Origin: CAYTLW01 sp964438735
GTDB lineage: Bacteria > Myxococcota_A > UBA9042
Assembly: GCA_964438735.1 (NCBI GenBank)
Contig: CAYTLW010000087.1
Span: forward strand, 1-33,035
Direction of reading: 5' to 3'
DNA length: 33,035 nucleotides
Under the pieces are notes generated by a model. The model had not been told where the DNA came from and did not search any database. It saw only the letters and a program-made list of their open reading frames with translations. The position numbers were made by a program, and so were the translations under genes. Positions 8,066-15,383 of this stretch are shown here, piece by piece (the stretch's first letter is position 1; each line of letters opens with the position of its first letter).

Positions 8066-9556
8066 ATGAGCGAACTGCGATTGAGCCTGGCCGACATGGC
8101 CAGCGAGCGGGCCATCGAAGGCATGCTCAAGGCCCGACGACAGGCCGCCTGGTCCTGGCGACGACGGGACTTCCTGCGCCGGGTGGCGCTGGCTGGAGGC
8201 GGCCTGCTGGTCGGCTGCTCTGCCGAGTCCAGCCCTGCGACGGCCACAGACGTGGCATCAGGCGACGGTGGGCCGGGCGCTGATGGCCAATCCCATGCAG
8301 ACGTCGGTGGCCACGACGCGGGAGCCACCGGAGACGGCGCCGCGCTCGAAACCGGCGATGTGGGGTCAGACGACGCTTTCGGAGACGCCCTCGAGGACGC
8401 GGGCGCGGACATCAGCGCGGACATAGGCGCTGACATCGGCGCGGACTCCACAGCAGACAGCGACCCCGATGCGGGTCCGAGCTGTCCCGACCCCTTCGCC
8501 GGCGGCACCAAGATCGCCGACGTGCCCTTCACCAAAGAGGGTGGCAAACCCTTGGGCAAGGTCTTCGACGAGGGCTGGGATGGTCGCCTCTACAGCGACC
8601 TGACCGTGCTCGACTCGGACAAGTTGCTGATGAACAACGACGAGTTCTTCATCCGCACCCGCTTCCCCGACCAGATCGACCCGAGCAAACCCTGGCAGGT
8701 GACCATCAGCGGGCTGGTGGACAAGCCGGTGAGCCTGTCTGCGGCCGACCTGGACGCCATGACCCAGCCCATGGGCGTGCACCTGCTGGAATGCTCCGGC
8801 AACGGCAAGGGCGGCGGATTCGGGCTGCTGGGCGCCGCCAAGTGGTCCGGCGTGCCCCTGGCCGACGTGCTGGCCAAAGTGAAGCTCCAATCGGCCGCGA
8901 CCCGCGTGCTCATCAACGGTTTCGACAAACACTCCAAGCCGTCCAAGAACAACCATTCGACCCCGGGCGCGAGCTGGATCTTCACCCTCGACCAGCTGGC
9001 CAGCGCAGGCGCCTTCCTGGCCACCCGCATGAATGGCGTGCCCCTGCCCAAGGATCACGGCTTCCCCGTCCGCCTGCTGATCCCCGGCTGGTACGGCTGC
9101 TGCAACATCAAGTGGGTCGACGGCATCGAGCTGGTCGCCGACGACGTGCCCGCCACGTCACAGATGAAAGAGTTCGCCCTGCGCACCCACCAGAGCGGCA
9201 TCCACCCGCTGGCCAAACAATACATCGCCGCCGCACTGGACCAGGCGGCCATGCCGGTGCGCATTGAGAAGTGGCAGGTCGGCGGCCAGGTTCGCTATCG
9301 GATCGTCGGCATCATGTGGGGCGGCTACGAGCCCACCGACGCGCTGACCATCTCGTTCGGCAATGCCAAGCCCGTGCCCGTGAGCGTCTGCCCGGCCCAG
9401 ACCACCAACAGCACCTGGACGTTGTGGAGTCACAGCTGGCAGCCCACGGCCAAGGGCACGTACAAGATCACGTTGCACGTGGACGACCCGAAGATCCCCA
9501 CCCGGCGGCTGGATATGGGCTACTACGCCCGTTGGGTCACTATCGACCAGGTGTAG
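8066..9556 (+). CDS. Tat-exported, lipobox-bearing sulfite-oxidase-family molybdoprotein (496 aa)
   Basis: This is a molybdopterin-dependent oxidoreductase of the SUOX family. The N-terminus carries a twin-arginine motif R-R-R-D-F-L-R-R (32-39), a short hydrophobic stretch, and a lipobox L-V-G-C with Cys51. It is therefore probably a Tat substrate that is folded with cofactor and then lipid-anchored. Residues about 55-135 form an Asp/Ala/Gly-rich linker. The catalytic domain follows, with L-E-C-S-G-N-G-K containing the presumed Mo-ligand Cys243, and G-F-P-V-R-L-L-I-P-G-W-Y-G, then a beta-sandwich dimerisation-type domain to the end. No cytochrome or heme gene is adjacent, so the electron partner and substrate are unknown. 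The start ATG follows AGAGGAAGCC. The 30-residue leader before the RR motif is unusually long; internal Met11 or Met20 could be the true start. Confidence 0.88.
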   Translation: MSELRLSLADMASERAIEGMLKARRQAAWSWRRRDFLRRVALAGGGLLVGCSAESSPATATDVASGDGGPGADGQSHADVGGHDAGATGDGAALETGDVGSDDAFGDALEDAGADISADIGADIGADSTADSDPDAGPSCPDPFAGGTKIADVPFTKEGGKPLGKVFDEGWDGRLYSDLTVLDSDKLLMNNDEFFIRTRFPDQIDPSKPWQVTISGLVDKPVSLSAADLDAMTQPMGVHLLECSGNGKGGGFGLLGAAKWSGVPLADVLAKVKLQSAATRVLINGFDKHSKPSKNNHSTPGASWIFTLDQLASAGAFLATRMNGVPLPKDHGFPVRLLIPGWYGCCNIKWVDGIELVADDVPATSQMKEFALRTHQSGIHPLAKQYIAAALDQAAMPVRIEKWQVGGQVRYRIVGIMWGGYEPTDALTISFGNAKPVPVSVCPAQTTNSTWTLWSHSWQPTAKGTYKITLHVDDPKIPTRRLDMGYYARWVTIDQV

Positions 9557-9587
9557 GGCGCCGTCTGGCCACCCGCTCGAACGCGCC

Positions 9588-11330
9588 TCAGGGCTCGATT
9601 CGCAAGACTCGATTGCCCGTCCGATCCAGCAGGTACAGCCGGCGATCGGGGCCCACGGTCATGCCGCCCAGCGCCTTGGCGGGCAGCCCCGTATGCAAAG
9701 AGCGCAGGTACTTGCCAAAGGTCGATCCGGGTGTGTCCGGCTCGCCCGCGGAGGGGATCTGGAAGGCGTGAATCTGGCCGGTGGCCGCGTCGCCCACGTA
9801 GAGCGACTTGCCCTGCACGGCCAGCCCGGAGGGCATGTTCATGCCGCCAGGCGGTGGCAGCAATTGCTGCTGAACGGCGCCGTTGTAGGCGTGCAGCACG
9901 CCATCCTCGTAGAAGGAGGGCAGCTTCTGGCCCTTTGTGGCGTCGCCGACCCGCGCCCGCAGCACGCGCCCGTTGCCGGTGTCGGCGATGTACAGCCAGG
10001 TGGTGAAGAAGTCGTATTGCAGGTTGCTGGGTACACCCGCCACCCGCTTGACCTGCAGGTCGACGTAGCGCCGCTTGACGCCGTCGGTGTGGTCGGTGCC
10101 GCCCGGCACGTGGGGGATGCGGAAGTCATACCAGTCGATGACGCCGTTGTAGCCGTTGAAGACGAAGTAGGTGTTGCTGCCGGCGCCGGCCATGCCCATG
10201 CAGTAGGGCGAGGAGTGCAACATGTCGTCGTGCATCATGTGAGCGCTGGGCTTGTTGCTATACGCGTTGGGATCGGACGGCCACAGCACGGGCCCCATGA
10301 AGTTGTTGGGCGCCTGCTGGTTGTTGTAGTCGTTGCGGCTGTCGCCGCAGGTGCCAAAGGAGAGGTTGTCCGAGAACGAGATGGCCATCACGTGCTCGAG
10401 GAAGTGATGGGAGATGTCGCCGATGGTGGTCACCGTCTGCGTCGACTTGCCTGGGTTGCGAATCAAGGTGAACGAGTCCGAGGGCGGGTTGACGATCCAC
10501 AGCTGGCTGGCGTCGTTGGTCGAGAACGCCAGGTCGGCCGGGCTGTACACCTGGCCGCTGAGGATGGTGGTGAACTTCACCGAATCGGTGCTGCCATCGC
10601 CCTTGCCGATCAGGCCGCCCGGGGGCAGGGCGCAGACGCCGTTCCAGCAGCCCTCGTACTTGCAGTCGGCAGCGCTGGTGCAGGCCACGCCGCCGCCGCA
10701 TCCTTCGGGGCAGCCAGCGCCGCAGTCCAAGGCCAGCTCCTTGCCGTTGTGCACACCGTCGCTGCAGGTGGCCGCCTGGCAGACATCGTTGGTGCAGACA
10801 CCACTGGCGCAATCGGCACCTTCGTGGCAGTCGCCGCCGTCGGCGTGCACGGCGGCACGACAGGCCCCGTAGACGCAGGACAGGCCGTCGCCGCAAGCGT
10901 TCTCGGCGCAACAGGACGCCCCGGCCGCGCCGCCTTGCTCGCAGCCCACATCCAGGTCCATGGTCAACGCTTCGGAGCCGGCGGCGCTGGACAGCTGGAT
11001 CGTCAGCTTCCAGGTCCCGGCTGCGGGAAAGACCACCCCCGCGGCGCCGTATTCGCCGGCCGTCGCCGATGGCAGCAGCCCGACGGCATCCATCTTGCCC
11101 GCGTCACCGCTGGCGGACACCGTGACCTTGGCATCGGCCACAGCAGCGCCGCCGATGCGCGCCACCGTCATGCGCATGCGAGCCGAACGCTCGGGCACAG
11201 GGCGGGCCGGATCGGTGAACACCACCACGTCGTACAGGGGTTCTTTCGCCGCTTCTTCGGCGCAGCCGGCCAGCAATAGAGCGGCGGCCAGGGCACACAA
11301 GCGCCAGGACTTGTCGATCACTCGGTACAC
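9588..11330 (-). CDS. Beta-propeller lipoprotein with Cys-rich segment (580 aa)
   Basis: A GTG start is chosen because TGGAGG lies five bases upstream and because it gives a compact signal peptide with lipobox L-A-G-C near residue 19. Residues about 30-130 look like an Ig/beta-sandwich domain. Then comes a Cys-rich stretch (about 135-235) that includes one C-S-D-G-V-H-N-G-K-E repeat of the type seen in the large stalk protein. The remaining roughly 340 residues have NHL/SMP-30-like strands, such as L-Y-I-A-D-T-G-N-G-R-V-L-R and the C-terminal L-Y-L-L-D-R-T-G-N-R-V-L-R. A patch of H-M-M-H-D-D-M-L-H near the middle is rich in potential metal ligands. The gene is convergent with the molybdoprotein, 31 bases away, with no clear terminator between them. 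Function is unknown; probably surface- or periplasm-facing. Confidence 0.78.
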   Translation of the reverse strand: MYRVIDKSWRLCALAAALLLAGCAEEAAKEPLYDVVVFTDPARPVPERSARMRMTVARIGGAAVADAKVTVSASGDAGKMDAVGLLPSATAGEYGAAGVVFPAAGTWKLTIQLSSAAGSEALTMDLDVGCEQGGAAGASCCAENACGDGLSCVYGACRAAVHADGGDCHEGADCASGVCTNDVCQAATCSDGVHNGKELALDCGAGCPEGCGGGVACTSAADCKYEGCWNGVCALPPGGLIGKGDGSTDSVKFTTILSGQVYSPADLAFSTNDASQLWIVNPPSDSFTLIRNPGKSTQTVTTIGDISHHFLEHVMAISFSDNLSFGTCGDSRNDYNNQQAPNNFMGPVLWPSDPNAYSNKPSAHMMHDDMLHSSPYCMGMAGAGSNTYFVFNGYNGVIDWYDFRIPHVPGGTDHTDGVKRRYVDLQVKRVAGVPSNLQYDFFTTWLYIADTGNGRVLRARVGDATKGQKLPSFYEDGVLHAYNGAVQQQLLPPPGGMNMPSGLAVQGKSLYVGDAATGQIHAFQIPSAGEPDTPGSTFGKYLRSLHTGLPAKALGGMTVGPDRRLYLLDRTGNRVLRIEP

Positions 11331-11648
11331 GCTGGCCTCCAGAGGTCGTTTTGAGCGCGAGCGGCGCGTCGGCGGCGAGGTCGTTCCCTCGCGGGCCCGC
11401 GCCCGACAATGGAGACGCAGCAGAGCCAAAAACGTGACGAAATCGAAGGAATTGGCCGCAACTTCCTGGCATCGCGGACGATCCAGCGCGCGCTCTGCAC
11501 GACCGGGGGAGCTCGCTGCGCGCCATGCCGACTTTATTGCGGAGTTTTTGATCCTGAAGGGCGCTATGGGCGACTCATACTCTGCGAAGACGGGATCCGC
11601 TTGACAGCGAGCGCGACGGCCGTGCGCCCCTTGGGGCATGGAGGCAAC
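11331..11648. other. 318-base divergent intergenic region
   Basis: This stretch lies between two divergently transcribed lipoprotein genes and should hold both promoters. A perfect TTGACA occurs at 11601-11606 toward the + strand gene, but no acceptable -10 follows at 16-18 bases. Open frames crossing it lack ribosome sites. The region is less GC-rich around 11425-11560 than the flanks. I can name no specific operator. Confidence 0.5.
11336..11341 (-). promoter_or_regulatory. Ribosome binding site TGGAGG selecting a GTG start
   Basis: TGGAGG with a five-base spacer precedes GTG 11328-11330. The frame is open for 175 more codons upstream, but these have no export signal, so this site decides the start. 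Confidence 0.75.
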
Positions 11649-12228
11649 ATGTATGGGACCGGATGTGTCTGCCGCGTGGGGGGACTCCGGCTGCCGGCCC
11701 TGCTGCGGTTGTGCGTATTGCCGCTGCTGCTTGCGCTGACCCACGGGGGCTGCTTCTTCACCCCGCCAATTCAGCGTGCGCATCCCCTCGCTACAGCCGA
11801 ACGAGACGTTCCTGTTGACCGAGAAGGATCCGGGCAACAACTTCGTGGCCCTCAACGCTCAAGGCAGCGGTGGCGAGTGCAAGCCGGGCGACGCGCCCAT
11901 GATCGACGAGCCCATGGTATTCCAGCTCAAGGCGTTGCCGCCGGCCTACGGGCCCTCCGCTTCGGTGAAGGCGGCTGACGTCTCCAAACTGCCCCTGACC
12001 GGCGTCGAGCCGTGGCCCCTGGTCCCTGGCGAACTCGCAGCGATTCAAGGCGGCGGGCTGGCGGCCGGAGATGGTGCGCAGGTCGTGATCGGAGGCGTCG
12101 CTGTCGACCAGGCTGCGTGGCTGGGCAGCTGCGTCATCGTGAAGGTACCCGACCTACCTGCGGGTCTGCACGACGTCGCGGTTCACCGAGACGGCCACAC
12201 CTCACAGATTCGCGTGCAGGTGAAGTAG
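11649..12228 (+). pseudogene. Lipoprotein gene with a +1 frameshift just after the lipobox
   Basis: ATG 11649 follows GGAGG with a four-base spacer and opens a lipoprotein signal peptide (hydrophobic Leu-rich core, then T-H-G-G-C). Seven codons later the frame goes wrong. The mature body (about 150 residues, V-R-I-P-S-L-Q-P-N-E onwards) continues to 12228 in the +1 frame. Removing one C from the C4 run at 11761-11764 joins the two into a continuous protein of about 190 residues. The body appears to be a beta-sandwich (IPT/TIG-like ending, with V-V-I-G-G-V-A-V and L-P-A-G-L-H-D-V-A-V-H) and lacks obvious catalytic residues. It may be a real broken gene, a sequencing indel, or a phase-variable tract. 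GTG 11776 could initiate an unexported short form, but without a ribosome site. Confidence 0.65.
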
Positions 12229-12243
12229 AGGAGGCGAGCTCCC

Positions 12244-12369
12244 ATGCGATCCACGGCGACCCGCCGAGCCCCCTGCCGACCCCGCACCCTCCTGGTTGCG
12301 GCCATGCCCGGACTGCTGCTCCTGCTGCTGCTGCCGGCGCTCGGATCGAACCAGAGGGTCAGGTATTGA
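12244..12369 (+). pseudogene. Truncated secreted-protein ORF (41 aa) running into a direct repeat
   Basis: An AGGAGG nine bases upstream and an ATG open an Arg-rich N-terminus followed by a Leu-rich hydrophobic core ending L-P-A-L-G, a textbook signal peptide. Six codons later the frame runs into the first copy of the 26-bp repeat and stops at TGA 12367-12369, inside it. The gene starts 15 bases after the frameshifted lipoprotein and was probably its operon partner. Nothing recognisable of its body remains downstream, so this is best read as a gene start cut off by insertion of, or deletion beside, the repeat element. Confidence 0.5.
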
Positions 12370-12378
12370 CACTTGACA
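12353..12378 (+). repeat. 26-bp direct repeat, copy 1
   Basis: Identical to 12417-12442; it begins AGAGGGTCAGGTATTGAC. It contains a small GTCA...TGAC inverted repeat and supplies the stop codon of the truncated ORF. Confidence 0.85.
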
Positions 12379-12416
12379 CCTTTGGAGCCAATCGCCCCAC
12401 CAAACCCCCACCTCCA

Positions 12417-12442
12417 AGAGGGTCAGGTATTGACACTTGACA
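12417..12442 (+). repeat. 26-bp direct repeat, copy 2
   Basis: Exact second copy, 64 bases after the first and in the same orientation. The 38 bases between the copies are C-rich with no ORF. From memory, similar GTCAGG...TTGACA-type short repeats accompany IS200/REP-associated transposases; no transposase is present here. Confidence 0.85.
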
Positions 12443-12509
12443 TCTGTTGCCGCCGACGGCCTCCCTGGCGCCTTGACAGGGCGCTGAGGCTCGGGCACCC
12501 CTGCCGGCC

Positions 12510-13214
12510 ATGGCCGACCACGTGCACGACCCTTCCTCTACCTCCCGCCTGCGACCCGGCGGTGCGGTGCATTTCAGCGGCGAACGCCTCTTCGACCGGG
12601 TGGCGCGCGCGGTGTGCGAGGCCAACTGCCTGCCGCGCAAAGAGCTGTACGAGTCATGGGAAGTGGCCTGCCGGGCCCGCAAACGGTTGCGTGGGCGCCG
12701 AGTGGTCGATCTTGCGGCAGGCCACGGGCTGGTGGCCTACCTGATGCTGTTGCTGGAGCCCCGCTATGAGTCGGCCCTGGCGGTAGACAGGAAGACGCCG
12801 CTATCGGCGGGACGTTTGGCCGAGATGTTCGAGACACGCTGGCCGCAGCTGGCCGGGCGGGTCGAGCGCCTGCGCGTGCGCATCGAGACCGTGGAATTGC
12901 GTCCAGACGACGTGGTCGTCTCGGCGCACGCCTGCGGGCGCCTCACAGACAAGGTCCTGAACGCCGCCATGGCCGCCAACGTGGACGTCGCGGTGCTGCC
13001 CTGCTGCCACAGTCATCGCAACTGCGACCAAGGCGGTCTGCAAGGCTGGCTGCCGCCGGACGTGGCCATCGACGTGGTGCGTGCGGGTCGGCTGCGGGCG
13101 GCGGGCTACTCGGTGTGGACGCAGACCATCCCGGCGTCCATCACGCCCAAGAACCGGCTGCTATTCGGCCGGGCCCAACGCCCCATGGCCGACGAACCAG
13201 CGGCGTTGGCCTGA
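12510..13214 (+). CDS. SAM-dependent methyltransferase, Methyltransf_32-like (234 aa)
   Basis: A class I Rossmann methyltransferase: SAM motif I is V-V-D-L-A-A-G-H-G (about residues 65-73), an acidic end of strand 2 is A-V-D-R-K, and the motif IV region is V-V-V-S-A-H-A-C-G. The distinctive V-L-P-C-C-H-S-H-R-N-C near residue 160 matches the Cys/His-containing catalytic region of Methyltransf_32-type proteins, several of which are thought to act on RNA; the exact substrate is not known. The stop is three bases before the DTW-domain gene, implying an operon and probably a shared tRNA/RNA target. No convincing Shine-Dalgarno precedes ATG 12510. An in-frame start slightly downstream cannot be ruled out, although the conserved domain begins only near residue 20. 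Confidence 0.75.
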   Translation: MADHVHDPSSTSRLRPGGAVHFSGERLFDRVARAVCEANCLPRKELYESWEVACRARKRLRGRRVVDLAAGHGLVAYLMLLLEPRYESALAVDRKTPLSAGRLAEMFETRWPQLAGRVERLRVRIETVELRPDDVVVSAHACGRLTDKVLNAAMAANVDVAVLPCCHSHRNCDQGGLQGWLPPDVAIDVVRAGRLRAAGYSVWTQTIPASITPKNRLLFGRAQRPMADEPAALA

Positions 13215-13217
13215 TTC

Positions 13218-14372
13218 ATGCGGAAGTGGTGCCTTCGTTGCCGTCGCCCCGAGGGCTTCTGCTATTGCGCGCTGCTGCCCGACCTGAAGACCAGGACACG
13301 GGTGTTGTTCTTGCAGCATCCCAGGGAGCGCGGCACCGCCATCGGTACCGCGCGCATGGCTCACCTGTCGCTGCCCGGTTCGACACTGGTGGAGGGCATC
13401 GCCCTGGACGAGCACCCCGCCGTGGCGCCCCTGCTGCAAGCCGATGACGTGGCGCTGCTCTTTCCCGGCCCAATGGCGCGCTCGGCGACCTGGTGGGCCG
13501 CGCACCCGCCGTCGACGCTGGTCGTGGTGGACGGCACATGGTCGCAGGCCCGTAAAGTGTTGGATCGGAGCCCGAAGCTCGCTGCTTTGCCCACCCTGCG
13601 CCTGCAACCGGAGCGACCAAGCACGTATCGCATCCGCAAAGAACCCACCGACCAGCACCTGTCCACCATCGAGGCCGTGGCCATCACGCTGGGCATCCTC
13701 GAGGGCGATCCTGCACGATTCGATCGCCTGTTGCGGCCCTTCGATTTCATGGTCGAACGCCAACTGCTCGCCCAACAACGCCACGAACCCCGCCAGCATA
13801 AGAAGCCCCGCCGAGAACACCCGCGGCTGCACGACCTGGAACCCCTGCTGAACGCGCCGCAGCGCGCTGTACTCGTGCACGGCGAGGCCAACGCCCACTC
13901 GCGAGATAACCGCGCGCCAGGCGCCCCTGAGTTGGTGCAATGGGCGGCCCTACGTCCGCTGACCGGGGAGCGTTTCGAGGCGCTTCTCAAGCCGCGCCGG
14001 CGCCTGGGCGCCCGTGTAGCTGAACGCCTGGGTCTGGACGAGCAGGTCCTGCACGAAGGCGAAGATGTGGCCGATTTTCTGCGTCGCTGGAGCGCCTTCC
14101 TTGGCGACGACGCGGCTCTATGCGGCTGGGGTCCGTACAGTCGCGACCTGCTGGACGCCGAATCGCCGCGTGTTCACGATTTCGTCAACCTGCGCGAGTT
14201 GACGGCGCGTTGTTTCGGCAGCTCGCCGGGCGGCATCGAGCGCGGGGCGCTGAAGTTGGCGGGATTGCAACCTGTGGAGTACGAGCGCCGCGCGGACAAG
14301 GTGCTGGCGCTTCTGGACGCCATCTTCGCCGAGTTGATGGTGCGCGCTGCGGCCGGCTCGACCGGCCCATGA
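13218..14372 (+). CDS. DTW-domain tRNA aminocarboxypropyltransferase-like protein with exonuclease-like C-terminus (384 aa)
   Basis: The first roughly 200 residues are a DTW/TapT-type domain. It has a zinc-knuckle-like C-x2-C...C-x-C (Cys5, Cys8, Cys15, Cys17), the signature D-G-T-W at 105-108 followed by S-Q-A-R-K-V-L, and R-K-E-P-T-D-Q-H-L-S-T-I-E-A near 140-153. Family members transfer the 3-amino-3-carboxypropyl group of SAM to uridine in tRNA (acp3U). Standard members end after this domain. Here about 180 more residues have the strand/helix order of a DnaQ/DEDDh exonuclease: E-L-V-Q-W-A-A-L-R...G-E-R-F-E-A-L-L-K-P, then F-L-R-R-W-S-A-F-L...W-G-P-Y-S-R-D-L-L. However, the catalytic D-x-E is H-G-E and the terminal H-x4-D is not evident, so this part may be inactive and RNA-binding. 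It is co-transcribed with the methyltransferase. Confidence 0.85.
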   Translation: MRKWCLRCRRPEGFCYCALLPDLKTRTRVLFLQHPRERGTAIGTARMAHLSLPGSTLVEGIALDEHPAVAPLLQADDVALLFPGPMARSATWWAAHPPSTLVVVDGTWSQARKVLDRSPKLAALPTLRLQPERPSTYRIRKEPTDQHLSTIEAVAITLGILEGDPARFDRLLRPFDFMVERQLLAQQRHEPRQHKKPRREHPRLHDLEPLLNAPQRAVLVHGEANAHSRDNRAPGAPELVQWAALRPLTGERFEALLKPRRRLGARVAERLGLDEQVLHEGEDVADFLRRWSAFLGDDAALCGWGPYSRDLLDAESPRVHDFVNLRELTARCFGSSPGGIERGALKLAGLQPVEYERRADKVLALLDAIFAELMVRAAAGSTGP

Positions 14373-14451
14373 CCCGTCCGATGGCTTCGTTGCAGATGAA
14401 AGCCCGCGTTGGCCACGATTCGTAGCCTCGTACCCTTCCACGTTGCGATTG
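14373..14451. other. Convergent 79-base gap
   Basis: This gap lies between the DTW gene and the 3' end of the frameshifted Cys-rich lipoprotein. No hairpin with a T-run is visible on either strand. Confidence 0.5.
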
Positions 14452-15380
14452 TCAGGGACCTGGTGTTGACGGGAACGCGCAGCGACTGACCTCGCACTTC
14501 AAACCATATGCGCTGCAGTCGACGTATACCGGCTTGCCGGACTGGCAGAACTGCGCTTTGTCGCCCTCGCAACCGCCACTGCAGCCGGGCCCGGAGGCAA
14601 ACGAATCATGCAGCTTGCATTTGGCTTTCGAGCCAGCGGGCCCAAGGGCGCAGACTCCGCCCATCAAGGCGCAAGGCAGGGCCCGCGTCTTGCCTTTGGA
14701 GCAACCGATGAGCATGTCTCCCTTGCAGTAGGGCAAGAATGTCTTGGCATCGCAGTCCTGCGGAGGAATGTCGCACGCGATGCCTGGAGGGCTATTCGGT
14801 TTGGCGATGCATTGCACGCCGAGTGCACTACACGACACGGCGATGCCCTTGTAGCCAGTCTTGCTCGACATGCAGATGATGGCGTCGTTGCCCGAGCAGG
14901 AGGCGCCCTCGGGGCCGCTGCACGACGCCGCACGGGCGCAGTTTGACGCGCCTCCCATGGTGACGCAGTCCAGGCCGACCGTGGCGCAGTCGAACTCGAA
15001 CTGCACCTTGTCACAGACGTGTAGGTGCGTGCCCACGCACTGGCTGATGTTGGGCCGCTTGGCGCAGGTTGCAGCGGCCTTGCCAGCGACGCACGACCGA
15101 ACCTCGTCGCACGACTTGGCGGCAAGAATGCAAGCCTGTGACGTTGCGACAACCCCGGCGTATAGCCAATCAGAGAATCCGCCCGATTTGGCGGCAATGT
15201 CGGCCAACAAGGCCTGCATCGTCACATTGGTGCAAACCCCCGGGTCATAGGCGCCGGCGAGGTAGATGGCGCAGCTACGCACGAGGCCGCAGGCCGCGGC
15301 GAGGTCGGCGTTGCCGGCGGGTTGCCGCTGCCGCCCTCACACGCCATCAGCAGGACCAGCAGGGCCCAGGTCCATCGCAT
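14452..15380 (-). pseudogene. Cys-rich lipoprotein gene with an 11-bp insertion frameshift
   Basis: ATG 15378-15380 has GGAGG six bases upstream and gives M-R-W-T-W-A-L-L-V-L-L-M-A-C, a clear lipoprotein signal. After about 20 codons the frame is lost. The body (roughly 290 residues, G-N-A-D-L-A-A-A-C-G-L onward) continues to 14452 in another frame. The two join exactly, in frame and in sense, if 11 bases between two GGCAAC hexamers are removed. The body has about 30 Cys in pairs spaced like C-S-A-L-G-V-Q-C and C-S-A-Y-G-L-K-C, indicating repeated disulfide-bonded modules; no enzyme motif was seen. The start is three bases past the hydrolase stop, so it was the second gene of that operon. GTG 15282 could make an unexported form. 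Confidence 0.7.
15310..15326. repeat. GTTGCC direct repeat (11-bp period) at the frameshift site
   Basis: GTTGCC occurs at 15310-15315 and 15321-15326 (GGCAAC on the coding strand). The 11-base offset is not a multiple of three. Deleting one period restores the lipoprotein reading frame. Confidence 0.75.
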
Positions 15381-15383
15381 GTG

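Noticed and set aside
9557..9587. GGCGC...GCGCC as a shared terminator in the convergent gap
   Set aside because: Arms of only five bases with a long loop and no T-run.
9693..11279. 528-codon + strand open frame
   Set aside because: Antisense to the propeller lipoprotein, Val/Gly/His-biased, with no start signal.
11601..11606. TTGACA as the promoter of the frameshifted lipoprotein
   Set aside because: No acceptable -10 hexamer at 16-18 bases; the -35 match alone is not enough.
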